Assembly (NCBI GenBank): GCA_964586595.1
Contig: CAZPHB010000004.1
Coordinates: forward strand, 62,001 to 126,000
Reading direction: 5' to 3'
Source: REEB481 sp964586595
GTDB taxonomy: Bacteria; Bacteroidota; Bacteroidia; NS11-12g; UBA955
DNA: 64,000 bases
Shown here: positions 19,253-26,177 of the stretch, piece after piece
Layout of the letters: each line of letters starts with the position of its first letter
How positions within the stretch are numbered: position 1 is the stretch's first letter
The notes under the pieces: model-generated
Seen by the model: the letters and a program-made list of their open reading frames with translations, nothing else
Database searches by the model: none
What the model was told of the DNA's origin: nothing
Position numbers and translations under genes: made by a program

Positions 19253-20215
19253 GTGATCAGCCCGGGAGCACTGAAGGCCTTGATTTCCCTTCTGGATGAC
19301 AGCGATCCCGAGGTGTTGGAACATGTGGAATCCAAATTGCTGTCCGAGGGTCCTTCCCTGATTCCTCAGCTTGAAGCGTATTGGGAAGAAGAAGAAGCAA
19401 ACCCGGAAGTGATGCTGAAACTGGAAACGCTGATTCAACGGCTGCAACAGTCTGACTTGGCCAACACCTTGCAAGACTGGTACCTGCATGACCGCGATGA
19501 CTTATTGAAAGCCTGCATCATTTTGGCCCGAATTCAATATCCGGGCCTAGATGCGAAAGACTTAAATGTTCAGTTGGAACGGATCAGGCTGGATGCGTGG
19601 ATTGACTTTCGCGAAGACATTTCACCGCTGGAACAGATTGCCATTTTGAACCACACCATGTACCACAAGCATGGATTCAAAGGGAATACCCATGACTACC
19701 ATGCGCCGGATAATTCATTCATCAACAGGGTATTGGAAACCCATTCGGGCAATCCAATAGTGTTGGCCAGCATTTATGCCATTGTAGCCCAACGCCTGAA
19801 TCTGCCTGTATTTGGGGTCAACCTCCCGCAACATTTTGTTTTGTGTTTTCTGGAAGAACCCATGCAGGATCATGAGGTTAGTCCATTTGCCAAAATGCCC
19901 TACCTGAAACCTGAACACTACGGACAGGTACTTTTTTACATCAACCCGTTCAACCAGGGGCAGATCTTTGGAAAGAAAAATATTGACGACTTTCTGGCAG
20001 AATTAAAACTCGAGCCCAAGCCCTCCTATTACCAGCCTTGCACCACGCTGGACATGATACGCCGCATGTTGCGAAACTTGCGCCATGCATTCACGCGGGA
20101 GCAAAAGGCAGAAAAAGTGGCATTGGTTCAAAAGCTCATGCGTGTATTGGAGATGGATGATGAATTGGATGATGCGTCCGACCGCAAATCATGGAATCCG
20201 GACCAAAGCACTTGA
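19253..20215 (+). CDS. SirB1/transglutaminase-like family protein
   Basis: A 320-residue protein of the SirB1 group (transglutaminase-like core, often with TPR). Family marks: the LEQIAILNHTMYHKHGF block, DNSFINRVLETHSGNPIVLASIYAIVAQRLNLPVFGVNLP, then HFVLCF and FFYINPF-type sequence. The Cys of the classic transglutaminase triad is not obvious (SGNPIVLAS occupies that place), so catalytic activity is doubtful. The N-terminal ~90 residues are helical, HEAT-like. The start is a GTG at 19253, three bases after topA. Function unknown. Confidence 0.8.
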   Translation: MISPGALKALISLLDDSDPEVLEHVESKLLSEGPSLIPQLEAYWEEEEANPEVMLKLETLIQRLQQSDLANTLQDWYLHDRDDLLKACIILARIQYPGLDAKDLNVQLERIRLDAWIDFREDISPLEQIAILNHTMYHKHGFKGNTHDYHAPDNSFINRVLETHSGNPIVLASIYAIVAQRLNLPVFGVNLPQHFVLCFLEEPMQDHEVSPFAKMPYLKPEHYGQVLFYINPFNQGQIFGKKNIDDFLAELKLEPKPSYYQPCTTLDMIRRMLRNLRHAFTREQKAEKVALVQKLMRVLEMDDELDDASDRKSWNPDQST

Positions 20216-20241
20216 CGGCTCGGAGGATTGGTGTATATTTG
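20212..20241 (+). promoter_or_regulatory. Promoter of tRNA-Leu
   Basis: TTG (within TTGAC) at 20212-20214 and TATATTTG at 20234-20241, 19 bases apart, match the Bacteroidota -33/-7 pattern. The tRNA begins 18 bases further on. The -33 box overlaps the last codons of the preceding gene. Confidence 0.7.
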
Positions 20242-20258
20242 CAGCCCTTTAGTTCTTT

Positions 20259-20342
20259 GCCCGGATGGCGGAATTGGTAGACGCGCCAGACTCAAAATCT
20301 GGTGATGGCAACATCGTGCAGGTTCGATTCCTGTTCCGGGCA
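20259..20342 (+). tRNA. tRNA-Leu (anticodon CAA)
   Basis: An 84-base tRNA with long variable arm. The acceptor stem is GCCCGGA paired with TCCGGGC (20335-20341), discriminator A at 20342. The anticodon stem CCAGA/TCTGG closes a 7-base loop CTCAAAA, giving anticodon CAA for codon UUG. The T arm contains GGTTCGATTCC. CCA is not encoded in place (the following bases are CTACCA). The 3' end is the attachment site of the integrated element to the right and stays intact after integration. Confidence 0.95.
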
Positions 20343-20348
20343 CTACCA
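20321..20348 (+). repeat. attL: 28-bp direct repeat, copy 1
   Basis: The T arm and 3' end of tRNA-Leu plus six more bases. It is identical over 28 bases to 41301-41328; the flanking bases differ on both sides (a/g before, c/a after). Starts GGTTCGATTCCTGTTCCGGG. Confidence 0.93.
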
Positions 20349-20397
20349 CAAATCAAATACACACTCATCACGGCACTTTCGCCGTGGAGGGCAACCG

Positions 20398-20841
20398 TTA
20401 TGCCACCTTTTTTGCAAAAGAAGGCATCATGTGTTCACGGTTGCCCGAATGCTTTCGGAGCATCTCCTGCTGACTTTCAATAATCCGCATGGCGCGGCCC
20501 ATCTCCTGTCGCAGAAGTCTTAACTCTTCCAGAATCGGATTCACACCTGGTACTTCTACCGGAACCGGCTTCTTTTCTTCCACTGGAACACCTTTTACCA
20601 AAGCATCTACCGGCGCTCCATCCAACTGCATACTCCCTTCGCCAGTTAGTAACCATGTGGGATTCAATTCCGGGAATTTTGTGAAAATGCTCTTCAACAA
20701 ATCTCCAGAGGGATTGCTTCTGCCACTGATAATGTGACTTATCGCTTGTGGGGTTACACCGATAGCTCTTGCGAACTGAGAGTTTGAGGATCGAATGCTC
20801 CAGATAAAGTCACTCAATCTTTTTCCAATTGATTCTTCCAT
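20398..20841 (-). CDS. XRE-family phage repressor-like regulator
   Basis: A 147-residue protein. Residues ~5-60 form a helix-turn-helix of the Cro/CI type (SQFARAIGVTPQAISHIISGRSNPSGD), followed by the LNPTWLLTGEGSM linker that is typical of Bacteroidota prophage repressors. A Pro/Val-rich spacer and a C-terminal coiled coil (ILEELRLLRQEMGRAMRIIESQQEML) probably give dimerisation. No LexA-like Ser/Lys peptidase domain is present, so induction would not be by simple RecA-stimulated self-cleavage. It is transcribed away from the early operon, with an inverted repeat between them, as expected for a lysogeny switch. Confidence 0.82.
   Translation of the reverse strand: MEESIGKRLSDFIWSIRSSNSQFARAIGVTPQAISHIISGRSNPSGDLLKSIFTKFPELNPTWLLTGEGSMQLDGAPVDALVKGVPVEEKKPVPVEVPGVNPILEELRLLRQEMGRAMRIIESQQEMLRKHSGNREHMMPSFAKKVA
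20400..20415 (+). repeat. Putative integrase arm-type site, left end
   Basis: ATGCCACCTTTTTTGC, identical to 41173-41188 near the right end and in the same orientation. It lies at the very 3' end of the repressor gene, 52 bases inside attL. Identical short sequences near both ends of an element suggest arm-type binding sites for the integrase; not proven. Confidence 0.5.
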
Positions 20842-20936
20842 AGTTTTTCACATTTTTTCAACAATAGACACGGTTTTAAATTAATAGTTTAGGTTTGCAA
20901 CTGTTAATCACAAACAACAACCGAACCGTTTTTCAA

Positions 20937-20960
20937 ATCTAAACGCAACACGTTGCGTTT
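20937..20960. promoter_or_regulatory. Putative repressor operator at the early promoter
   Basis: AAACGCAAC-AC-GTTGCGTTT at 20941-20960 is a perfect 9-bp inverted repeat with a 2-base centre, preceded by ATCT. It lies in the intergenic space between the repressor and the early operon. The start ATCTAAACGCA recurs at 26178-26188 before the late operon. Confidence 0.6.
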
Positions 20961-20979
20961 AAACCGATGTTGAAAAGAT

Positions 20980-21318
20980 ATGGACAAATCATCCCGCAAA
21001 CTCGACAAAGCAGCAACAGACCTGTACATCATTCATGTAACAGAATGCCTGGCTCCGAAAAACAGGCTGGAGCGGGAAGTGATAGATTACTTCTATCGCA
21101 CACAGCACCTGAACCTGGTAACTGCACATGCGCTGGGCAACTGGCGCCGCTTGCAGGAAGCGCAAATTGACAAAGCCAACGCGAAGCACCCGCGAAGTAA
21201 ACCCGTCAGGTTGATTTGTACCCAACAGGAGCTGTTCACCACCTTCATCACAATTAACATTCACCATGTGCGTGAGGTGATTTCCGAAGTAACGCTGCCA
21301 GATACTTTAAGCGCATGA
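20980..21318 (+). CDS. Hypothetical protein, first gene of the early operon
   Basis: A 112-residue protein of unknown family, mostly helical, basic, without signal or membrane segment. It starts MDKSSRKLDKAATDLYIIH. Its position, right after the putative operator and divergent to the repressor, is where phages place cro-like or early regulatory genes, but I do not see a clear helix-turn-helix. The stop overlaps the next ATG by four bases (ATGA), so the two are translationally coupled. Confidence 0.7.
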   Translation: MDKSSRKLDKAATDLYIIHVTECLAPKNRLEREVIDYFYRTQHLNLVTAHALGNWRRLQEAQIDKANAKHPRSKPVRLICTQQELFTTFITINIHHVREVISEVTLPDTLSA

Positions 21319-21497
21319 CGACTGAGCTCAAATATCACTACTACAGCAACTGGGACGGCAAGAAACACAGCTTCTCCACATTACGCGAAGCGAAAGCCAG
21401 TGCAGCTAAAGACACAGGCGTATCACAGACAATTTTCAATAAACAAACCGGAAGGATTGCCGCATCCGTTCGAGCATCCGGACATGTTCCGGCTTAA
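21315..21497 (+). CDS. Small hypothetical early protein
   Basis: A 60-residue protein, MTTELKYHYYSNWDGKKHSF at the start, followed by a basic helix and SVRASGHVPA at the end. No known family. It overlaps the preceding gene by the ATGA arrangement, which supports it as real despite its size. Confidence 0.6.
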   Translation: MTTELKYHYYSNWDGKKHSFSTLREAKASAAKDTGVSQTIFNKQTGRIAASVRASGHVPA

Positions 21498-21523
21498 AGC
21501 AATTGACCTGATATAACGCCACC

Positions 21524-21841
21524 ATGCCCATTCTTTACAGACACTACGGAATCATCATTCGATTCTACTCAGACGAACATGATCCAATTCATGTGCATGC
21601 GATTTACCAGGACGCGGTGATAAAGGTTGTCCTGCATACCGAAAAATCTGAAGTAGTACGGATTGAGTATATAGCCACCCAAGGAAAGTTTCCGGCTGCT
21701 GATTTGCGCCGGCTGAAAAGATTCATTCAAGTATTCAAACAAAAGATTGTCATGCGCTGGGTTGAATACTTCGTGATGAAAGAAACAATTAAAGCAATCA
21801 CCATTAACCGCAAACTGAAACATGAAGATTCTTTCAATTAA
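21524..21841 (+). CDS. DUF4160-family protein
   Basis: A 105-residue protein that begins MPILYRHYGIIIRFYSDEHD followed by PIHVHAIYQD, the diagnostic opening of DUF4160 (short beta strands with conserved Tyr-Ser-Asp/Asn-Glu-His and His-x-His). These proteins are usually encoded next to DUF2442 partners and have been suggested to form toxin-antitoxin-like pairs; no activity is established from sequence. Here the partner at 21822 overlaps by 20 bases in another frame, the usual arrangement. Confidence 0.8.
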   Translation: MPILYRHYGIIIRFYSDEHDPIHVHAIYQDAVIKVVLHTEKSEVVRIEYIATQGKFPAADLRRLKRFIQVFKQKIVMRWVEYFVMKETIKAITINRKLKHEDSFN

Positions 21842-22091
21842 GCACGAAAAAGACCTGGTGTTTCTGGTGGAAATCAACACTGGCGAAACCAAGCGCTGCG
21901 ATTTCAGACCATTCTTTGAAAAGAACAAGAAGCATCCTGCAGTTCAGTACATTCTGAACAATCCTGAATTGTTGCACAACCCCTGGATTGATGAAACCGG
22001 CACGCCTTGTTGGGGCGCGGATGTATACGAGCCTACAGTTGATTTAAATCCCGACAACATTTTCAAAGGACTTTACGACTATGTGGATTAA
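21822..22091 (+). CDS. DUF2442-like partner of DUF4160
   Basis: An 89-residue protein, MKILSIKHEKDLVFLVEINT then a DFRPFF block and VYEPTVDLNPDNIF. The pattern of short N-terminal strands followed by F-rich helix and a closing aspartate-rich loop resembles DUF2442. It overlaps the DUF4160 gene by 20 bases and ends convergent with the next minus-strand gene, overlapping it by four bases. Assignment is moderate. Confidence 0.65.
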   Translation: MKILSIKHEKDLVFLVEINTGETKRCDFRPFFEKNKKHPAVQYILNNPELLHNPWIDETGTPCWGADVYEPTVDLNPDNIFKGLYDYVD

Positions 22092-22522
22092 CGCATCACC
22101 ACATATAGGTAATGCCGGCCGTCAATGGTTGTACCTGCTGGGCCGGCGCTGCCTCGGTTTTTGTTGTCATTTCTTGGGTCTTCAAGAAAACGATGGATGT
22201 AATAGTCTTCAAGCTCTTGAATGATGTCTTGTCTTGCTGCACATAAAACCTGCATCGTTTTGTACTTCTCGTACTTTCCGGAACGCTTTTCAGGCGCACT
22301 GGTACGGCCTATTTTGAAGCCTCTGCAATCCCTGATCATCCGGTTGATACGACGGGTAAGGGTGCGCTTCACTACTGACAGATTATCGGAAAGCTTGACC
22401 TTCATCACGGTTTCGGTGAGAATGTTGGAAACCGGTATCCCAGATATTCCCTCATGCCTTGAAAATGCCTGGTGGAATAAAAGAGCCAGCGCCTCGGTTT
22501 GTGTTGGTTTAGAAAAAGCCAT
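22088..22522 (-). CDS. GIY-YIG-like protein
   Basis: About 144 residues. After a helical N-terminal domain of ~65 residues, the sequence FKIGRTSAPEKRSGKY matches the second half of a GIY-YIG fold (the KIGxTxNPxxR arginine), followed by a conserved glutamate in IIQELEDYYIHRF and a closing HYLYVVM strand. The first YIG strand is not clear, so a full nuclease is not certain. It is the only minus-strand gene inside the early region, so it is probably expressed independently, perhaps in the lysogen. The ATG at 22522 is preferred. Confidence 0.55.
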   Translation of the reverse strand: MAFSKPTQTEALALLFHQAFSRHEGISGIPVSNILTETVMKVKLSDNLSVVKRTLTRRINRMIRDCRGFKIGRTSAPEKRSGKYEKYKTMQVLCAARQDIIQELEDYYIHRFLEDPRNDNKNRGSAGPAGTTIDGRHYLYVVMR

Positions 22523-22568
22523 GCACAAGTATATCCAATCAGGCCATTATCCACTGCCAATTAGCTAA

Positions 22569-22760
22569 ATGTCGCTTATGAAACATAATGAAAAGCTCGC
22601 TTTGCTCATTCAACCATTCATTCTCACACCTGAACTGGTTGCCTGGATCAACGAAACCCGGACATCCGACATTTTACGCCGGCACACCAGGTTGGTGATT
22701 CAAAAGTTTGATCCGGCGGGCCAGAGCTCCGACAAAAACCCTCAACCTCAGGAAGCATGA
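22569..22760 (+). CDS. Small hypothetical early protein
   Basis: A 63-residue protein (MSLMKHNEKLALLIQPFILT at the start) with no recognisable family. A short helical protein with a polar tail ending SSDKNPQPQEA. Its stop overlaps the next start by four bases, supporting translation. Confidence 0.5.
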   Translation: MSLMKHNEKLALLIQPFILTPELVAWINETRTSDILRRHTRLVIQKFDPAGQSSDKNPQPQEA

Positions 22761-22975
22761 AAAATATACGCAACTGGTTTTCAACCGTCGAAGGCAACCT
22801 GGTCATTGCCTGGGAAGATGTCATCTACGGGTTCTTTCTCTGCCTGACCACCATGGTATTGATCATGTTGCTGCGCTGGCTGCTGATCTCTGTAGAAAGG
22901 GATCGCGAAAAAAAGCACCGGGCAGCAATGCGCCGTCAGGCCTTATTAAAACGCAGCTATGAAAAACGCCGTTAA
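22757..22975 (+). CDS. Small single-pass membrane protein
   Basis: A 72-residue protein with one strong membrane segment (residues ~23-45, VIYGFFLCLTTMVLIMLLRW) and a highly basic C-terminal tail (DREKKHRAAMRRQALLKRSY). By the positive-inside rule the tail is cytoplasmic. Part of a chain of overlapping tiny genes. Function unknown. Confidence 0.6.
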   Translation: MKNIRNWFSTVEGNLVIAWEDVIYGFFLCLTTMVLIMLLRWLLISVERDREKKHRAAMRRQALLKRSYEKRR

Positions 22976-23159
22976 AATCACTGTTCTGGCCTCGAATCAG
23001 GCCGTCTTTATCCAGGTGGGCAAATACTGGCCCTTTCGCCGGATGATCCGCTTTGACATTACCGATGGTAAATCCTGCTCTGAGCTTGACACCTTAATCA
23101 GCACGTTGCAAAAAGCCAGAGTGCGTGCATTCTCAAAATTCAACCCGAAGAAAAAATGA
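22959..23159 (+). CDS. Small hypothetical early protein
   Basis: A 66-residue basic protein, start MKNAVKITVLASNQAVFIQV, predicted beta strands then a helix, ending in KFNPKKK. It overlaps the previous gene by 17 bases and the next by four. No family recognised. Confidence 0.5.
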   Translation: MKNAVKITVLASNQAVFIQVGKYWPFRRMIRFDITDGKSCSELDTLISTLQKARVRAFSKFNPKKK

Positions 23160-23263
23160 ACAAGCCCGATTTCACTCCTTTTCTGGCTTTTCTGGCCGGT
23201 TGGATTTTATCCTGGTGGTGGCACCAGCCCTTCAAGAAACAACCTCCAACAAAACCTCAATAA
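23156..23263 (+). CDS. Tiny membrane protein
   Basis: A 35-residue ORF beginning MNKPDFTPFLAFLAGWILSW, with a Trp-rich hydrophobic segment (residues ~7-22) and a Pro/Lys tail. It starts in an ATGA overlap with the preceding gene and ends two bases before the next ATG, so its position supports translation. Function unknown. Confidence 0.45.
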   Translation: MNKPDFTPFLAFLAGWILSWWWHQPFKKQPPTKPQ

Positions 23264-23265
23264 CC

Positions 23266-23457
23266 ATGCAACAAGCAGAAGTAAACAAGGAATCGTTTTA
23301 CCTGGCGGCCCTTCAGGGAGTTTGCGCAAACGAGAATGTAAAACATGCTCCGGCGCATGAGGCAGCGGCTTATGCGTATGAAACAGCCAATGCGCTGATG
23401 GATCTGATTTCCAAAGAGCAACCGGCCCGGGCAAAACGATCAAAAAAAGCGAACTGA
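23266..23457 (+). CDS. Small hypothetical early protein
   Basis: A 63-residue helical protein, MQQAEVNKESFYLAALQGVC at the start, basic C-terminus RAKRSKKAN. A longer open frame reaches back to 23125, but that part overlaps two other small genes, so the ATG at 23266 is chosen. No family recognised. Confidence 0.55.
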   Translation: MQQAEVNKESFYLAALQGVCANENVKHAPAHEAAAYAYETANALMDLISKEQPARAKRSKKAN

Positions 23458-23461
23458 ACTT

Positions 23462-23734
23462 ATGACCAGTTACAACATATACCCCAAAAAGTTTATCAGC
23501 ACCAATATTTATGTGATTGGTCGCTGGAAGGATCTGAGAAAGAACGAAACACTGATTTATCAGGCCAGTGCGCTTACTCGTTGCGGCACCAACATTCACC
23601 GATTTACCAACAAAATGGGCGATGTCTTTCAGTACACCGAAGAGTTCTGGATGAAACTGATCAAAAGAGGCGACCTGATGAAAGTGGAATCGCCTAAACC
23701 CCGTGTCCAGGAACACGCCCATCAATTCGCATAA
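23462..23734 (+). CDS. Hypothetical early protein
   Basis: A 90-residue soluble protein (MTSYNIYPKKFISTNIYVIG at the start), mixed strand and helix, with aromatic residues spread along it and a polar tail. No family recognised. It abuts the winged-helix gene: its stop ends the base before that ATG. Confidence 0.55.
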   Translation: MTSYNIYPKKFISTNIYVIGRWKDLRKNETLIYQASALTRCGTNIHRFTNKMGDVFQYTEEFWMKLIKRGDLMKVESPKPRVQEHAHQFA

Positions 23735-24604
23735 ATGATTACAGTCAGAATACCCAATGGATTGTCCGGCAGTCTGTGCCTGAAGCGTGAACAGCGCTTC
23801 AGGTACAGCACGAACCGCACGTTTAAGTCCTATGGGCTCTGGCTGCTTTTAAAAACAGTAACTACATCGGGCCACATTCAGAATTACCAGGAACAATTGC
23901 CTGATCTGATGGTGCTTACCCGATTATCAAGATCCACATTCTACCGCCATTTGAACTGGTGTGTGGAACTGGGCCTTGTAAAAAAAGGGTCGCAAGATTT
24001 GCGGCTCACATCATTTGAGCGCGTGTCCGCTGAATTGTTGTTGGAAGGAGGTGCAATTGACCTTCAATACGATGCAGACAGCGGCCCCTCAATTGACCAA
24101 TTGCTCAAAGCATTGGAGTATTCTGAAGCTCGCGCGAAAATGGCGTTGGGCCTCAAAGCAACCATCCGTCGAACTCCGGCTGTGGTAAGAGCCTTTAAAC
24201 TCATGGCAATGTACCAGGGAAAACCTGAACTGGAATTCACCAGGGAAAACCTGTTTGCCATGCAGAAACAAGCGTTCTGCCACGGTGGGGCTGAAGATGT
24301 GTATGAGATGCTTTTTGAGGCGAACCCTGATCTGAACCGCAAGCTCGAAACGATTGCCTTCTGGCGAAACATGAAGTGCATTTCCACCGCCCATTATGAA
24401 AGGCGCCAACTGGAGAAATCCGGACTGATCCATGCCACTTCAAGGGAGCCAATACAATGCAAGTATTCGTGTATTCCGGACAGCAGCAAAGTCAAAGGCA
24501 GACTTCGTGAGCGCAAACGCGCCTGGAGCCAGCGAACTCAATCGGCTATTTGGTACCTGCCGGTAAGCCTCGAACTTAATCTACCAACAGCAGCGCAAGC
24601 ATGA
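23735..24604 (+). CDS. Winged-helix DNA-binding protein, possible replication initiator
   Basis: A 289-residue basic protein. Residues ~30-95 look like a winged helix: a helix with FKSYGLWLLLKTV, then LMVLTRLSRSTFYRHLNWCV as the helix-turn-helix and VKKGSQDLRLTS as the wing. The middle is helical and the C-terminus basic (GRLRERKRAWSQRTQ). It is the largest early gene, and two palindromes plus direct repeats lie 90 bases behind it, an arrangement seen for initiators beside their origin or regulators beside their operator. No Rep, primase or helicase motif is visible, so the role is inferred. Confidence 0.6.
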   Translation: MITVRIPNGLSGSLCLKREQRFRYSTNRTFKSYGLWLLLKTVTTSGHIQNYQEQLPDLMVLTRLSRSTFYRHLNWCVELGLVKKGSQDLRLTSFERVSAELLLEGGAIDLQYDADSGPSIDQLLKALEYSEARAKMALGLKATIRRTPAVVRAFKLMAMYQGKPELEFTRENLFAMQKQAFCHGGAEDVYEMLFEANPDLNRKLETIAFWRNMKCISTAHYERRQLEKSGLIHATSREPIQCKYSCIPDSSKVKGRLRERKRAWSQRTQSAIWYLPVSLELNLPTAAQA

Positions 24605-24692
24605 ATTTAAGCAACATCGCAAAACCCGCACCAGTTGCGGATTGTGTCAAAAATCGAAACTACCTAAAGGCACTGAAAAACCCTAAAGGGTC

Positions 24693-24741
24693 TTCAGGTA
24701 TTCAGGTATTCTGTTCTTCAGAATATTCTGAATATTCAGAA
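24693..24741. repeat. Direct repeats and two overlapping palindromes (origin or operator candidate)
   Basis: Two head-to-tail copies of TTCAGGTA are followed by two perfect 16-bp palindromes that overlap: TTCAGAATATTCTGAA (24717-24732) and TTCTGAATATTCAGAA (24726-24741). All share the TTCTGAA/TTCAGAA core. The stretch is AT-rich compared with its surroundings and lies in the 160-base gap after the winged-helix gene. Confidence 0.6.
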
Positions 24742-24763
24742 AACGGCCAAAAGTTCAAAAAAT

Positions 24764-25111
24764 GTGAATAACCCCAATATGAACACGCAAATACAAGATT
24801 CCAAACTCAAACTCTACGTTGTTTTTAAGCCGGAGTATCGTAAAATCACCCCGGATGGAGAAGAAAGAAATGGCTTTTTCTACATGGGCCAGTGGTTGTT
24901 AAAATACTGGTATCAACAGTACCACCTTCCAATGGACAACGAATTGGTGGCCGTAATCAAGAAGCTCCAGCAACTCAAAGGTCGCATTGAGAAAGTGGTG
25001 ATTTACGACCGACGTAATGAAGCTCCATCCCCGGTGATTTACGAATGGTATCGCGGCAACCTGATCAGCGATGGCCTAAAGGGAAAAATTAACCCCAAAA
25101 TGTTCGAATGA
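24764..25111 (+). CDS. Hypothetical protein
   Basis: A 115-residue soluble protein, start GTG at 24764 or ATG at 24779. It contains LYVVFKPEYRKITPDGEERN and a basic helix VIKKLQQLKGRIEKVVI. No family recognised. It overlaps the next gene by four bases. Confidence 0.6.
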   Translation: MNNPNMNTQIQDSKLKLYVVFKPEYRKITPDGEERNGFFYMGQWLLKYWYQQYHLPMDNELVAVIKKLQQLKGRIEKVVIYDRRNEAPSPVIYEWYRGNLISDGLKGKINPKMFE

Positions 25112-25449
25112 AATCCATCAGCATTAAATACCAGGATCCGATTGAGCTTCGAATACTGGAGCAATGGTGTCGGCCAATCAGCTACGAGAATTTTACCGAA
25201 TGCCTGGTGGACGCAGTTTTGCAGCAAGTACGCCTGAAGATTCACAGCAAAATTTTGCGTTTACCGTTTTACGCAAAAATGAAAGGAAAGCTCCGACTGA
25301 GCCAGGCAGAAGCATACGCGCTCTGGAACCGCGTGAGTTACATCTACAAACCAGACACCGGTTACGAAATGAGCCTGTTCAACCGGGAGATCGTTCAGCT
25401 GCACAAATACATGCTTACAACAGAAATCAATGCTCGATATGGATCCTGA
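25108..25449 (+). CDS. Hypothetical protein
   Basis: A 113-residue basic helical protein (MKSISIKYQDPIELRILEQW at the start). No motif recognised. Coupled by a 4-base overlap to the gene before, and its end overlaps the HTH gene that follows by 20 bases. Confidence 0.6.
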   Translation: MKSISIKYQDPIELRILEQWCRPISYENFTECLVDAVLQQVRLKIHSKILRLPFYAKMKGKLRLSQAEAYALWNRVSYIYKPDTGYEMSLFNREIVQLHKYMLTTEINARYGS

Positions 25450-25627
25450 AAACCTGAAACCCATCACCTGGAAAGAACTCAGCCAGTTATTCGGGCTGGA
25501 TCAGCGGACAATCCGCCGCTGGATCCAGGATAATCTTCCGGAAATACAGATCAAGAAGAACAAACGGACATTTACAGCTTCTGAGCGGAAAATGATTCTC
25601 AGCAGGTGGGCCGATGTGCGCGAATGA
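25430..25627 (+). CDS. Small helix-turn-helix protein, excisionase-like
   Basis: A 65-residue protein made almost entirely of a MerR/excisionase-type DNA-binding fold: ITWKELSQLFGLDQRTIRRWIQDN followed by a basic wing (IQIKKNKRTFTASERKMI). Small proteins of this type serve as excisionases or as regulators in mobile elements. The start is ATG 25430 or 25439. It is the last early gene. Confidence 0.65.
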   Translation: MLDMDPENLKPITWKELSQLFGLDQRTIRRWIQDNLPEIQIKKNKRTFTASERKMILSRWADVRE

Positions 25628-25630
25628 CCA

Positions 25631-25897
25631 TCATGGGAATGAAGAATAAATTTCTTTTCTATGCGCTATGGCTGCAAAATACAACACACCGTCATCCAAC
25701 TTAAGACCAATTCTATAGTCACCAATTCTTATACGATAATGATTCTCTGCACCAGACAACTTCTTGATGTTATTTAATTCTGTCAGGGCGTTGGCGGATT
25801 CAGCTTTCAGAATCGCTGATTTAACTCGGTTTTTTATTATTGGATCTCGAATTTTATCCAATTGCTTCACGAAAAGCTTCGTAAACTCAACGTTCAT
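25631..25897 (-). CDS. RelE/ParE-family toxin
   Basis: An 88-residue protein with the RelE/ParE layout: two N-terminal helices (VEFTKLFVKQLDKI, IIKNRVKSAILKA), then strands with LSGAENHYRIRIGDYRIGLKLDDG and a closing YFAAIAHRKEIY. The RIRIGDYRIG signature is typical. The antitoxin gene precedes it with a four-base overlap. The pair stands alone on the minus strand between the early and late operons, so it may help to keep the element in the host. Confidence 0.85.
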   Translation of the reverse strand: MNVEFTKLFVKQLDKIRDPIIKNRVKSAILKAESANALTELNNIKKLSGAENHYRIRIGDYRIGLKLDDGVLYFAAIAHRKEIYSSFP

Positions 25898-26088
25898 TTC
25901 GAAAGTTTACTCATCACTGATTTGCGACTGGCAATACCAGATTTCATACCTTGATCAATCAATCCAGCCAGCGCTGCATCTTCAAGATTTTGCTTTTTCA
26001 AAATCCGGGCCTTAAGGCCCATTTTGCGAGTGAGCTTCAGAAGAAGTTCTGCTTCTGACTTTGAACAATTGACAAGAATGCTTTCCAT
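25894..26088 (-). CDS. Antitoxin of the RelE/ParE-type pair
   Basis: A 64-residue protein encoded directly upstream of the toxin with a four-base overlap. It starts MESILVNCSKSEAELLLKLT, contains the helix QNLEDAALAGLIDQGM, and ends with a basic tail. The DNA-binding part is not clearly seen. The role is assigned mainly from the gene pairing, size and order. Confidence 0.75.
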   Translation of the reverse strand: MESILVNCSKSEAELLLKLTRKMGLKARILKKQNLEDAALAGLIDQGMKSGIASRKSVMSKLSK

Positions 26089-26177
26089 ACCTCAAAAATA
26101 CCTATCAAAAAGTATGCAACAAAAAAGCCTTCGTGACAATTTGATGCATCAAAAAGCAATACGCAGCATTTCACAAC

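Noticed and set aside
18608..19489. A 293-codon minus-strand ORF within topA
   Set aside because: Long but antisense to well-conserved topA; rich in Phe, Gln, His and Gly, without a recognisable fold.
20128..20349. A 73-codon minus-strand ORF across tRNA-Leu (VPGTGIEPARCCHH-type peptide)
   Set aside because: It is the antisense translation of the tRNA, a frequent false gene.
20265..20523. Two plus-strand ORFs that begin in tRNA-Leu
   Set aside because: They read through the tRNA and attL and have no family pattern; the region is explained by tRNA, att site and the end of the repressor gene.
24661..24741. CRISPR-like array in the repeat cluster
   Set aside because: Repeats are short, overlapping and palindromic without regular spacers; no cas genes occur in the window.
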